Source: Paraphysoderma sedebokerense
Taxonomy: Eukaryota; Blastocladiomycota; Physodermatomycetes; Physodermatales; Physodermataceae
Direction of reading: 5' to 3'
DNA length: 64,000 bases
Assembly (NCBI GenBank): GCA_025602915.1
Contig: JAHLJZ010000030.1
Location: 62,001-126,000 of the forward strand
The notes under the pieces are model-generated. The model was not told the DNA's origin and did not search any database. It saw only the letters and a program-made list of their open reading frames with translations. The position numbers were made by a program, and so were the translations under genes. Position 1 is the first letter of the stretch, and each line of letters begins with the position of its first letter. Shown in pieces: positions 24,525 to 36,749 of this stretch.

Positions 24525-25551
24525 ATCGACAATACTTGTTGTTGAACTGCTAATTACTGCGTGATATGGTAGATCAGACGGACGATATTACACCACAATC
24601 AGCGAGAGGTCATGACTTATTGCTGTGGAGTAGTAGCACGGTTGCTATGTCGATAACTCACGTGACTGCAATCACGGTTGAGTGATGTAAGCGCCATAGC
24701 TTTGAGGGATGAACAGAGCCTAACATGATCACCTCCTGATGCCTTCTTTTTTCTTTAAGAAGTATATTACGTTATTGTATCGTCAGGTGGCAAATTCGGC
24801 TTCTGGGAATGTGCTGGAGTGCAAATTCTTATGTACAACACTGGCAAGTGGCAACTGAGGGTGAGAACTTCATTAAGCCGCCGTTGATCAGTGGTCCGAT
24901 AATAAATTTTCGATCCAAACATCGAAGACGAGTAAAAGTATTTATTTAATTTTAAAATAAGAATGCGTTCACGCCAAGGAGTTGTGTGCGCACAAAGAGT
25001 ACTACAACGGTTTCTTGTGACTTTGCCACTCGGATTCCCCAACGAGAAAGGGACGAGACCATTCTCCTGGGCGTACAGTTGCACAACCGTCCAGGCCCTG
25101 TTGAAGCAGGTCGAAGCGGGCTAATAAAAACCAAAGACATGACATTTCGTAGCACAACTTCACTTTCTCAATCTTGATATTGGTCTGGACTCTGTCGGAC
25201 TTGTGGAGATGCATCGGCAGTCATCCTACACATTCCTGGACCCAGTTTCTTGTATATTAAGAGGGCCCGCCCTTGCGCTTCTCTAAGCAAGTCCGCGTTA
25301 AATGTCCATGTCCGGCCAAGCCAAGCCCACAATGACTCAACAATTACTCTTTCATTCTGTGCATCGTCCAAGAGAGCCTACGAATTCCTTTCGTAGCAAA
25401 TGTGCCGCATACCATGGTGAATGTCTTTTTGAGTTATTCTTCCTCTACCATTGTAGTCCTCAGTCTACCTCGTTCCTGACTGTGCTTTCGGCTCCTCCCA
25501 GGATCTTCCCTTTACCCTTTTTCTTCAATTGACGATGATTACACTAGTACG
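24525..25551. other. Gene-free region with several chance open frames
   Basis: About 1 kb between the divergent NEDD8 and zinc-finger genes. From about 24950 to 25300 the DNA is clearly richer in G+C than its surroundings, and open frames of 60-105 codons run on both strands, none resembling a protein family. It should hold two promoters and a long 5' leader for the zinc-finger gene. A non-coding RNA is possible; I could not match it to SRP, RNase P or spliceosomal RNAs. Confidence 0.4.
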
Positions 25552-26504
25552 ATGATGCTGCCGCACTTGAGTGTAGAACGGCTCACTTCTAAAAATGGTT
25601 TAGGGAAGCCGCCCCAATATCACGCGCAGTCGGTGAGCCCTCCTTACTACCCGTACCTCGGTCAAACGGTGGAGAGAAGAAACTCGTTACATTCTGCTCT
25701 GCCAACAACAATCAACAGCGATATCAACTGCGCCAATCTCCGTCAATTCAAGTCGTATGATTACAATACTGAAACATTAAAAATGGATACTCCTAATCGC
25801 ACCATCACCGCCCGCCCAGATTTAAACTACGAGGCTTCTGCCCTCCAACATGGTAAAGATGCCACGGGTTGTTCAACCACAACAAAGACCGAAATGGAAG
25901 TGCTTACTCCACCAAGTCGGTCCTCGTCAGTTTCATCGGTTGACTCCTCTAGTGAGTCGGAACAATTTGGGCGAGAATCAAAGCAACCGAGTTCTCTTAA
26001 GCGTCTGCAAGAAAAGTTATCCGCTTGTGAAGCAATTTTGCTGAATACTGCGTCGCTTTTGGTAAGAAAGCATACTTTATTGATTCTATTATCGCAGTAT
26101 TAAGATTTCAACTCGAATCGGTTGAAACCCACAGACGCAATTCAAATCAAGTTCAGTTGTCAAGACATTTAAATGTAAAACATGTGGAAGATTGTTTTCT
26201 CGAAAACAGGATTGTGTTCGCCATCAACTTACACATACCAAAGGTATGGTTCAAATTTGTACATGCGCTCTTCTGCTGTATTCAATATTCATTACACTCC
26301 ATTTCTTGCAGTAAAACGTCATTGTTGCGCGCATTGTGGGGTCGGTTTCGCACGTCGCGACAATCTCCTAAGGTTCGTCTTGCCACAGTTTTTTTACTGC
26401 CAAGTCATTTCTTTCGAGTTATTAACGACTTGCTGAATTTCAATCGAAGACATGAACGCACGTATGCCCACCTCCGAAAAGCGGTAGGACTAAAGATGAT
26501 GTGA
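25552..26504 (+). CDS. C2H2 zinc-finger transcription factor with two adjacent fingers
   Basis: Four predicted exons. The first encodes about 165 disordered residues rich in Ser, Pro and Thr (LTPPSRSSSVSSVDSSSESE), followed by a short amphipathic helix, SLKRLQEKLSACEAILL. After introns come two fingers: FKCKTCGRLFSRKQDCVRHQ with LTH, and CCAHCGVGFARRDNLLRH with a final His five residues on (HERTYAH). The second finger is split by an intron (about 26372-26449) after its Leu-Arg, and the join restores the first zinc-binding His. The arrangement of two fingers at the C-terminus behind a Ser-rich activation-like region is common in fungal regulators (Msn2/4, Crz1 or MIG-like), but the target cannot be inferred. 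Stop at 26502-26504. Confidence 0.75.
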
Positions 26505-26737
26505 CGCTTTAAATATAGTCAATCAATTTCCTTGCTATATTCGCTGATCGCTTCATTGCCCGTTCACTTCATTCATGCGTTTCGTCATCACAGTCTAAAC
26601 CATGAATCTGAATAGTAAATAACCTCTGTATAAATAAACTTGTAAAATAAGTTACTGTTGTCTTTTATCTAAAATACTCTACATTATGTACAATTCTAAA
26701 TTGAACGGGGTCTAAAATAAAATAATTTCATCCCCCA

Positions 26738-29700
26738 TTATTCCGGAAGTGGTTTTGTAAAATCTTTTCTAGTCAGTATCCCCACCACTCTACCACTTCT
26801 ATCCAACACAGCAATATGTCTAACACTTAAGCTTCTCATAATGTTATATGCTTTACTAGCTGTTGTATCAACCCAACAGACGGCGGGGGAAGAGTTCATC
26901 ATATTTGTTAAATCGACAACTTCATCCATATCATCAGATGACGACCCATAAGAATCAGAATCACTGCTTGTTTTTTCGATTCCGTTCATATCAACGATAT
27001 ATTTTTTTGGGCCCTGTTTCTCGCTATTCGCATGAATATTGACGGCGCTTCCGTTTTTATTGGGCAATGGCTGGCGGTAGGATTTCATATAGCGCTCTAA
27101 TTGAGACCTCAAAACTAATCCTCTCAGTCGACCTTTCGCATCAATCACTGGAAAGCCATTGTGTGTGGTAGAACATAGAGTGTCATTAACATGTGTTTTG
27201 AGATCTTGTGGGTAAAATACGCGAGGGGAGGGTGCCATGAGTGTGTCGACGGTAATACAATTGAATCTTCGGGCTGGTGTTTGAGGTAAAAAAGATAATC
27301 CCATTTTATGGATTTCAGCGTGATATTGTGATTCACCCAAAAAGTTTCCGACAACTGTAGCTACAAAAACAGCAATCACAATTCCAACGACATAATTGGT
27401 ATCTTGTGTCATCTCGATTGCGAGCTTTAGACAGTGAAGGGTGTCAGTAAAGGATATTTCATACACAATAAATGTACTCTACAAACCAAAGCTATGGTCA
27501 CAGGAAGTCTCGATGATCCCGCCCAGAATGCACTCATACCAATTAGTGCGTAGCCTCCTGTACGCAAACAATGTGATCAGTCGTAAAATATTATAAAATA
27601 GATAGTTATAGTAAATACAAACCAGGATCAACAAGTGTATGCTCTAATTTAGTTTTTATTGCGTTAACCAACAAACCGGACATTCGGCCCCAAGTAGCAC
27701 CTGTTGATACGATGTCATTAGCCAAAGTACTTGCGATAATGCATATTGCAGAAATGATTACATACCGACGATCAAAGTTGGAATAACAGTATCTGAACAT
27801 GAAAAATTAAACGAAGTCAGTGACCATGTCAGTTTTAGTTAGAAGATTCGGCGCAAGAAAAAGAGACAATGTACCTGTTGGCATAGAAATATGATGAGTA
27901 GCCATGCTAAGTAAGATGTACATGCCAGCAAATATTGCCAATATTTCGGCTTCATACAACGAGTAATATCCTCGCACCAAAAGATTTTTTAAAATGGCTT
28001 CCGGAGAACTAAACAATAGGCTCTTTAGCTGATAATAGCAGCCAGTTTTTACATTCGGGGCCTCAGATGAACCACCTGCTGAACGAACGAATAATCTTCG
28101 ATGATGCGACGTCAGATGGGAGGGATGAGGATTAAACTGATGAGATTCTATTTCTTCGTCCTCATTCCCAAAAATCAAACCATCCGGAAATATCTTCCGC
28201 GTTGGATTCTCTTGGACCGTAATTTGCAGCAAAGTGACCAGTCCCTCAGTCGTGGAAGGGATCAATGGAACATAACTAGTATTGGTGCATCTTGGATCCG
28301 AACTATTGAGGTGCATGAAGACTTCAAAAGCGCTCTTTTGTCGCTGTCAGTCGATTATTCGGGCATAAGCAGAAAATAATTTTAACTTACGTCGGTAATG
28401 TGAGATTTTAATTCTTCTTGAATGCATAATTCTCGTGAAACGAACTCCAAACAGGAATTAAATAATTTACGAGTATCATTCCGATCTTTGATCCAACTAG
28501 TACACGTTTGTTCGCATGAACCGTAATGGTAACCCTTTGATCGCACCATGTGCCGTACACTTCGATCAAATGATGTACATGTATTGATTGAGGGGATTCG
28601 CGGAAGAAACGAAACGACCGTTGATGTGATAAATACGAGAAGTAAGACTTCAAAGATTCTACGTCGAATTTTAGGTTGAACATAGCGAGATCTGATGGCT
28701 CTTATTTTCGAGATAGCGATATTGTAAAAATGGCCCATAATGCCCGCTGCCAATCCCATAACGAGATATACCAGCAAATCTTGATACGCAAAAGCCAGTT
28801 TACAGGTTGTATTAACTGCGTATAGTGAGACAGCCGACGAACTGAGTTTCTTTCCATTATAGATCATGATAGAGACAACGGCTATGAGGCCCGTAAATAA
28901 AGATTTGACGATGAGCGTTGGTTCGAAATACGACACAGCTTCCTCTAATGCGAACATCACTCCGGCAAGGACGACCTATTTTGGGATATGAGTTAGAAAG
29001 GTTCCGAGCCACAAGAAGAATATTCAACATACATGAAAGGCGGACGCCATTCCTGCAACGCTACCCATCACAGCGAAAGTCCGAAGTTCTCGCTCTCTTT
29101 TCACTGCCAAAACATTTGCGACATCCCCAGTTAGTTCATTGCTGTGCTCCGCATAAAACGCTTTGGCGAATGGTCGTATTTTCTTGATATTGCGGACAAG
29201 AATAATGCTGAGTAATGTTGTACAATGTATGAACGGTCCATCATATCCGGAAAGGAGGCCGGCACAAACGATGCACACCATTCCTATGATTTTGAAAATA
29301 AGTGTTTTGGCGCTCAGAAACCGGCGTCGCTCGACACCATTCAGGTAAGCAATGACTTCCGGCATTCCCGATCCTTGGGCTGTCGGTTCGTAAATTGAAG
29401 CACAAGTGCCTACAATGGCAAATAGTAAACTGACTCCGGTATTAAATGCCCACGCATTCACGATACTTTTTTCACTGAATGAAAGAAACATGTCGTACTT
29501 CCAGGACGAGAATGCATGAGTTACTATGAAAGCATGAACGTCAATCTCCAGACAAGCGACATTCAGTTCTTTCCAATTTACGAAAATACCTGTATGAAGA
29601 CCAGTATACCCAAAAGCCGCAATGATACCAACAATAGCGCACACGAGGTATCGGGATAATTCTTGTTTTATTTCATCCTAATGTGAGTATACTATGTCAG

Positions 29701-29921
29701 TTTCCTTTGTAGGCCGGACTGCACTGAATGATTGGACTCACCATTCTTGTCAGGTTAGCATAATGTTTTCGCAATTTCGGGTTGTCAGCATCCTCCACAT
29801 TGACAGACTCAGTGTGAACCATTTTTTCCATTCTGCGTCGATGTGTCTGCTTCGGTCCCCATATGGCCTTGAAAGAAGACTTTCTCCTCCGCATTGAGGC
29901 CGAGGTAGGGTGTTCTTGCAT
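26738..29921 (-). CDS. CLC-family chloride channel/transporter with CBS domains
   Basis: Membrane protein of about 800 residues in some nine exons. The start ATG at 29921 has an in-frame stop just upstream. The cytosolic N-terminus is basic. CLC motifs appear in order: GSGMPEVIAYLNGV (selectivity motif 1), then SGYDGPFIH in place of GKEGPxxH, GVMFALEEAVSYF (helix H, internal Glu kept), MPTGDTVIPTLIVGATWGR in place of GxFxPxLxxGAxxGR, and SRLPVTIAL...IEMTQDTNYV. Two CBS domains close the protein, VDTLMAPSPRVFYP and NMMNSSPAVCWVDTTASKA through LTRKDF, with a Ser/Asp-rich linker. The likely place is an endomembrane or the plasma membrane. The gating Glu of GKEGP is Asp here and the Lys is Tyr, so transport or gating may be altered; see the finding. 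Confidence 0.9.
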
Positions 29922-30023
29922 GGCGTATACTTTTCAACCATTCAATCTTCGATAAGAAGAAACTAAAGAAGATACAGGAGAAAGGGAATTATATATATAT
30001 ATACATCAGATGCTGATACTTAC

Positions 30024-30194
30024 GTGGGTGATGCTGTATGCATGGCTGCATTGGAGCACTAAATTATGCGTTGCGCGCGTTGTAAATTGTGCCGTTGCTA
30101 ATTTCTCCAGTTCAACGTTTCGGTTATAACCCCACAATCCCACTAAAAGCCGAACCATAGAGAGCGGATGATGCACAAGTGTGTCTAAAGCGCC
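30024..30194 (-). other. Unassigned open exon flanked by good splice sites
   Basis: On the minus strand a 171-nt stretch is bounded by TTTTGTAG (acceptor, forward 30195-30202) and CAC|GTAAGTA (donor, forward 30017-30023). It is open in one frame for 57 codons and reads like protein (LVGLWGYNRNVELEKLATAQ). If spliced to the acceptor just downstream (CTTTAG) the frame soon ends with FLLIED. It cannot be joined in frame to the CLC start. It may be a 5' non-coding exon of the CLC transcript that happens to be open, or the last coding part of an unrecognised small gene. An AT dinucleotide run lies in the following intron (about 29989-30003). Confidence 0.4.
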
Positions 30195-30462
30195 CTACAA
30201 AATTGGCTAATTGGTGTTTTTATCGACTGATAATTATGCTATGTTTTAGACTGAATGATTAGAGTCATGTTGGGAGGATAAAGTAAATTTAACTATTCAG
30301 ATCATATGGTGCTATCCTGGCTGGGCAAATTGAGCATGTACAAAACTAAATCTCTTCATGATATATAAATGCTGAATCCCACGTCAAAAAGATACGTCTT
30401 GGCTCTTCTCAACACTCCAAGTTCGCGAACTCAATTCCATTACAAAATGCGACTGTCGCAAA

Positions 30463-32608
30463 ATGAACCTCGACAGAAATAAAATCTCAACCTACAATAA
30501 GAGCACGGCTCCACTATCGAAGGGACCGGCAGCAATAAAGAAGTAAGGATTGTCTCCTTGTATGTCTTATCCAGGTTTGCTGATAAGTTTGGTTTGTTTG
30601 GAATGCCGCTTCTCATTTAGAGCACAAGTACGAGTTTATCATTACTCTATCATACAGCGACGCAGGACATTGAGACTGAATTTATTAATAGGTTTCAAGC
30701 AAAATTCCGCTACCGCAATCGAAACTTCCAAAACCGATCGCAAATGGAGAGAAATCATCATCTCAAGCTTCCATCCCCAGTTACATGAGAGGTACACTTT
30801 CGTCCCGAATCCGATCTTCTGTAAGTCACCGGAACCCATCTCTCCCCTCTCGGAATGTGTCAAACTCTCTCGAAACGAACAAGACGGTCACGAAACCTGC
30901 TGCCTTCAATTCTAATGTGCGACGTGCCTCTTTGTTCGTTAGGAACGGTGTGAATGCACCTTCTGCCCAACGTAGTGTTCTAAATACCACCTCCAAGAAC
31001 TTAATGCGCAACTCTGTGCAAAATCATGGAGCGAAGCAGTATTCTCAATCTCAATCTCAATCGCACGATTCAAGGAATGTCCCGATTGGGAATGACTTCG
31101 ACAACTTTGAATTCACCAAGAGTTCACGTAACCTTTTGGCAATACTTGGAAGCAGTACCTCAGAGGACATTGATCAAACATTAAGGAAGACTACAAAAGC
31201 CGCTAAAACTGCAGAAGTCAGACGCCACACCACTCTGTTGCGGACGATGAATCCTGTAAGTATGATTCAGTCACATTGAAGAGTTACAACAGACTGATAG
31301 TTCTCATTCTAGGAGCGTGAAGCTAAACGTGCATCAATTTACGGAGGCCCAGTTCGAATAAAAAGAAAGGTTAATCGTTATGCTCATATTGATTAAAGAA
31401 TTTTCTTTCAATCTCACAATAGTTTATTGCAAAACTAGCCGCGACCTCTTCACCCCTCAAACATTAACGAAGACCCCAACTCTAACTTGACATTTCACAA
31501 CTCTTCCGCCATTTCCAAGGCAATGCCCTTTTCCTCACAGCCTAGTTGCATACCCGACGTCGAAGAGCAACGGATAAACTCTAATATATTTACCCCCAAA
31601 CGAAAGCCGGTTGTGTCTACTGATTACCAGATCCCCATCGATAAATCATTGAACTTAGAAAATGTTCCACCGAATCAGAAATCTACCTTGTTCACACCCA
31701 AACGAGTTCTCGTCCATTCAAATATTTCAAAATCGAACATGAACTTGACAAGTAGCCAGTACAAACAATCCGAAATCCAATCATTTGAAGTTCGTAATAT
31801 TTCTGATATATCGAAATCAAACACATGTACACTCAAGTCTGCAGAAACTCAGATTGAACCCGAAATATGTCGCAACACTAAATCGGAAGTAGACAACAAA
31901 AAAGGACAAGCTTTAGATCAAAGTGGTGGCAAAATGAATACCGAGGCCTCGAGGGGATCGATATCGCCGACTTTAAAAATGTCCCGAAAAGAGAAGTTCG
32001 GTGCGACAGAAGTGGCACTGACTAAGGCAGCCAAGTTGAGTCATGACATACTCAACTCTATTAACACAGAAAATCCTGCTGCAGAGGTTGCAAACCTACC
32101 GGAAAGGGGGGTATCGCATGGTTGTCTGGAACCCTCGATAAATAAGGCCGATCTGAAGGAAGCGCAAACTCAATTGCAGGCGAATTCAGCACACTTAGCC
32201 CAGGCGAACGCAGTCAAGGTCGGTTCGGCGGAGAATAAGCCGTCAAATCGCATAAGGGAATCTCCTAGGTCTCCTGCTGCATCGAATAAACCGCCTATTC
32301 GTCCGTCCCCGACAGACATCGATTTTCACATCAACCTGGATGACATCTTCACCTCGGAAATTCACCTGTCAACAGAATTTGACGTCACAAAATTCGAATT
32401 ATCTCGCGGATCACCAACTGTAGCCTTGGAGGAAACAACCAAGATCGTAAGCTCCAGCTCACGTGGCAGTGATCTGGAGCGAAGCAAAGTCCTGTTGGAT
32501 GGCACTATAGAGATCGAGAATTTGGGCCTAGAAGACCTGACCCGATTGGAGGAAGAACTGAGAAAGCGAGTCGAAGAGCAAGAAAGATATTTGAAGTCGG
32601 ATGTATAA
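30463..32608 (+). CDS. Ser/Thr-rich basic disordered protein, function unknown
   Basis: Predicted from ATG 30463. The first exon (MNLDRNKISTYNKSTAPLSK) ends in phase 2 at 30542. A 7-nt microexon, AGCACAA at 30621-30627, is needed to reach the next exon at 30692 in frame (VSSKIPLPQSKLPKPIANG). Later joins near 31258-31313 and 31372-31439 lead into the last long exon. The protein is about 580 residues, mostly disordered and rich in Ser, Lys and Asn, with SPR/SP sites (IRESPRSPAASNKP). A short C-terminal acidic coiled coil ends it (LEDLTRLEEELRKRVEEQER). Repeated TPKR elements (IFTPKRKPV, LFTPKRVLV) look like Cdk or importin targets. No known domain is seen; a chromosome or microtubule-associated role is only a guess. 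An upstream ATG in another frame overlaps the start. Confidence 0.55.
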
Positions 32609-32994
32609 ATAAACAAATCTATCTGTACAGAATATACCAAAGATTGGGCCGACCTCCTTCGCCCGCAAGCAACGCCGTTGGTTATACCTGAAACATGTTG
32701 GTTATCGTTTGATCGCGATTCAAACAAGCTAGCAATAAACAATGCCGGCAATAAAGTCATGTGGCTGTGCGATTTGGTGTGGCACAGAGGGGATCTTGAG
32801 TTTCAAGCCATCGCCCTTGCTGCTTACACCCATGCGGCTGGGACGATGGCGATTGTGGTCAACATATGAAGGGAGGACACACAAAAAAAATAGGTGGCGG
32901 GCCTCAGAGGAGTAATTAACCGCTCATTTGGAAACCAAAGACAAAGCGATATTTGAAAAATCATTACTATCGGCCATTGTAATGTTAATTTGTT
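32609..32994. other. Short intergenic region before CHASE kinase 2
   Basis: About 390 bases holding the 3' UTR of the Ser-rich gene and the promoter of the histidine kinase. An A-run lies near 32882-32890. Open frames here are short, and none is supported. Confidence 0.4.
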
Positions 32995-35751
32995 ATGCAT
33001 GTCAAGGCTTTACTTCAAAGCATTATTCCAGAGCATTGCTCGTCTCGGAAAGCAGTGCTTTTAACGCTTCTGACCCTTCTAATCGGTATTGCCGTGGCCC
33101 TGGGACTCAACTTTTGGTTGAAATCAATCCATCACAGCAAGTATCAGCACGCCTTGAAGAAAGAATGCGAGTCGCGGGCTGAGACGTTGCGTTGGTTTTT
33201 TGACAGCCAGATTGTGGATCAGGTTTGTAAATCCGTCGTTGTCATTTCATTTGCGACATGTTGATTCAGTCATTTTGTCCAGGTAAAATCTACAGGTGCT
33301 TTCTTGGAGGTAGCTCCGAAGCCTGATCAAAATGTTTTCGATCGATATATGTCACATTCGGCCATGAATCTTACAATGGCATATGTTATTACTTACTCTT
33401 CCTACGTTCTTGCCGAGAAAAGAGCAATCTGGGAGAGGATTATGAACACTACTATATGGGAGAGACCCGGCGACGGTAGAGTGCCTCGAGTGGATCAACC
33501 ATACTACGTCCCAACCACTTTTACGTGAGTTCGAAAGAGGAGTCTGTTGATGATTCCGGAATGACGATTCTTACCGTACTATATATAGCTACCCTGATGA
33601 CGAAAAAAGAACGGCTTTCATCGGATACGATGCATTGTCAAATCCATCTCAAGCTCAAGCAACTCTCGATAATATCAATGCTCTCAGCCCAACGCTGACC
33701 CCGATGACACTAATTTCGAACGGATCTAGGGCTTTGATGATTTGCCAACCTGTGGAAACTCTGCTTGGTGGTGAATTGCTCGACAGAGGAATTGTCTGTA
33801 TGACGTTTAAAGTGAGTTTCCTTGTTGGAAAATATTTCGTTAACCCGATAAACCGACTGTCTGACCTTAACATCAGGTTGGGGTCGTATTTCAAATCTTC
33901 CTGAACCCATCTTACGAGAATGTTGGAATTAGCCTCGCGGAAACAACGGCAGCGGGAAATGAAAGCATAATATGGGATAATTTGAAGTCAGAAATGAGAT
34001 ATCAATCAGAAGATGTATATCGACTGTCGTTTCCTATCGTAAACAAGGAATGGTATGTTACTGCCTCTTTTCTTGTTATTGCGCCAAACTCAAACTTAAA
34101 CAAATATCACTTCAAAGGGAGCTTTCCTGCTTTCCGACGGAGCACTTCAAAGATTCTTCTATACCTGGAACGTACTTGATCTTTGTCGTTGCAGTAGGAG
34201 TTCTTTTTGTCCCGCTCGCCTGTCTGGTCCACCGATGTGTGATGGCACTGTATCGTGTTTTGAAGGCAAGTCAATTCCTTCGCTGTTCTGCGACAATAGC
34301 AAAACTGAACTATGACTCGCAACACTATAGGAGAATCGACGAAAGGACTCCGATCTATATGAATTTCAGCAAATTTGTGATTCACTCCGCTCATATTCTT
34401 CTATCGGTGTGTTGAGCGTCTCAGCTTTTTTTCTTACCATATGAATCAGGCTGCTTAAAATTCGTTGTTTAGTTGTACAATTGATTCCTGACGCCGTTCT
34501 CCTCCTTGATCGCAATGGTTATATCATGGGTTTGTAATTCTATTTTACAAGTATTTTGCTTTCCCAATCTAATATTCAAATATGAAGGGTTGAACAATCA
34601 AGCCATCTCCTTGTTGAATGTTACTCCTGAAGAATTCTTGCGTAACTCAATCCATGTGGACGAATTTTTTTCTCAAAGCACATCTTCTTGCTGCGATTCA
34701 CTTCACAATCGGTCACCTGGAGTTCACGAACTAACTGTATGTCGACCCCGACTTAAACCACTTCGGGTGTCTGCCAACATATCTCCCCTGTTTGAAGATA
34801 CTCCCTTCTTTGCCGACATGTGTACAGAAAACATCGAGTTCAGTGGGAATGCTGATCGCAATCGTGTGTCTCAAGTCATCTTAATGCGGGATATAAGCGA
34901 GCAGCAGCGGGCGACTGAGCAGTTGCAAAAGAACAAAAGAGATTTGACATGTATGGGTGAGCAACGGAAAGAAATGTTGCTGTTCCTCTGCGTGAGTATT
35001 GTCAGCTTTCTTTTCAACTGTAAAAAAGCTTATCTAATTCTGGTATTGATAGCACGAATTACGAAATCCAATTTATGTTGCTACATCGTCGTTAGAGAAT
35101 ATGTCGTCGGATACCCATGACAACGCTAAAGCCATCGTGACCGCTTCATCTTATATGCAATCTTTGATTGATGATATTTTGACATACTTAGACGTCGATT
35201 ACTCACAAGAGCCAAACAAAGAGAAAGCTCTTCAGGAAATTCTGACGTCAGTGACGAATACTATTCAACCACTTGCGGAAGAGAAGCAATGTTCATTGTC
35301 ATTTCAAGTATCACGGAATGAATCCCCTTCGAAATATCTACCGATTGAAACTGTTGCTCGACTCCGAATGCTTCTTTTAGACCTCTCAGTCCTCTCCATT
35401 CGGTCGGCACAAACAGGATCTGTCGTGCCATTCAATATCACATTTACAAACCCATCATCTTCCTCAAAAACAGCCGACGTTTTTAACCTGAAAATCACAT
35501 TTACATGCGCTGACCCTATAGTACTTTCGGATATTATATCAACAAGTTCGAATCCATTTTCGTTAGAACGAGTGAGTAAAGGTGCAGAATTCGGAGGAGT
35601 CGGGTGTAAAATTGCCGTCATCCAAAAGATAGTTAGTTCGATGAGAGGAATGATTAGTGTCGAAAATGAAACGATTACGGTGTCTATTGACGTACAGAGT
35701 GCAAATACAGTTTTGAGTAGTACAGCGTCTAGTCCTCTCACTCAAAAATAG
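32995..35751 (+). CDS. CHASE-domain membrane histidine kinase 2, degenerate ATPase
   Basis: Paralogue of the gene at the left edge. Start MHVKALLQS, then membrane helix 1 (about 33055-33120, LLTLLTLLIGIAVALGLNFW). The CHASE domain (about 33190-34060) has WERIMNTTIWERPGDGR and GYDALSNPSQA. Membrane helix 2 (about 34175-34230, LIFVVAVGVLFVPLACLVH) precedes a PAS-like region and the DHp helix. A 61-nt intron, 34992-35052, lies exactly before the phospho-acceptor in CHELRNPIYV. The C-terminal ATPase is badly eroded: no N-box Asn (LRMLLLDLSVLSIRS), no DxGxG box at all, and only a GGVG trace of G2. No receiver domain is present up to the TAG at 35751, although an alternative spliced end is possible. 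It should sit in a membrane and sense a ligand, but self-phosphorylation looks doubtful. Confidence 0.82.
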
Positions 35752-36749
35752 GTGCGATAATCGATCGGTCTAGATTTTAAGGTTTTCGATGATCACTATG
35801 ATTGCGCTCCGACATCAGGGACTTTGTATTTATCGACTGCTGCTGTGATATTATCGGTTATAAGTTCTCACTTCCAGTGTACCACATACGCTTTCGAACC
35901 ATGAAGTCTTTAACCATGTTTCTCAAAAACTCAAATCCACAGTTTTACCAGTTATGGTGAAATCAATTCGTGGCCAAGATCGAGACCGACTTGTAGGCTA
36001 TCCGACTGCAAAATCTGATACCTTTGTATTATAATTTCTGTATATAAAAATAATTGACGATGTATACCCCTATTACTTTATATTAATTCTAATTCGGACC
36101 ATCTTGTGTAACTTAGAAGTAGCAAGTATATTGTAGATGCATTAATGAAATGTGTTCATGCCATGATTAATGAAGCTCGTGCTCTTGAAATATTAATTCA
36201 ACAATGTGGGACACTAAGTTTGTGTGATGGCTACATGGCTGCTTGGAAATTAATGGTGCATGGGTGAATTTTGCATAAGCACGTCTTGTCTGGCGAGGCA
36301 CCAGTCACAGAAACCTGGATTGCGCATCCGTAGGAAAACGGCATTGTATTTCTCGTCGTATTTATACCGGCTATACAACAATGTTGCCTAATAATTATCT
36401 ACAATGTATTGGCAAAAAGGAAAACACGAGAATATAAACTACACTTGATTTTCTTTAATTACTCTTTTCTACAACGATTGATGTACGGATTGGGATGAAC
36501 CAACAGACTATAATGGAAACCTGTTAGAGGATAATTTTATAATGATGATGTTATGTGATGTTAATTATAAAATGGGATTATAAGGATCAGCCGAGTCGGG
36601 ATGTGTATAATTAGATATTTCGGGTTTTGGAGAGGAAGCGATATCAAGATGATTTGTGAAGAGAAATGTAAATAGAAAGCGATAGAGACCGTTTGGTGAA
36701 TCACGGAAATTCTGTTCAGTGAGTGACGATTAGAAGACTGCAATGTGTC
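35752..36749. other. 1-kb region between HK2 and a Cdc20-like gene, with a possible extra exon
   Basis: Convergent 3' ends flank this stretch. A plus-strand frame from an acceptor at 35877 to a stop at 36034 is open for 51 codons (SNHEVFNHVSQKLKSTVLPV). A preceding piece, 35780 to about 35825, can be spliced to it in frame. Together they could form an alternative C-terminus of the histidine kinase. Beyond 36050 the DNA is AT-rich, with no gene recognised. Confidence 0.35.

Noticed and set aside
24760-25371. Several overlapping open frames on both strands upstream of the zinc-finger gene
   Set aside because: No family resemblance, no consistent splice sites, and frames on both strands are equally open, as expected in a GC-richer stretch.
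35752-36034. A full receiver domain fused to CHASE kinase 2
   Set aside because: The possible extra exons code for only about 70 residues and lack a clear acceptor Asp context, so the stop at 35751 is kept as the annotated end.
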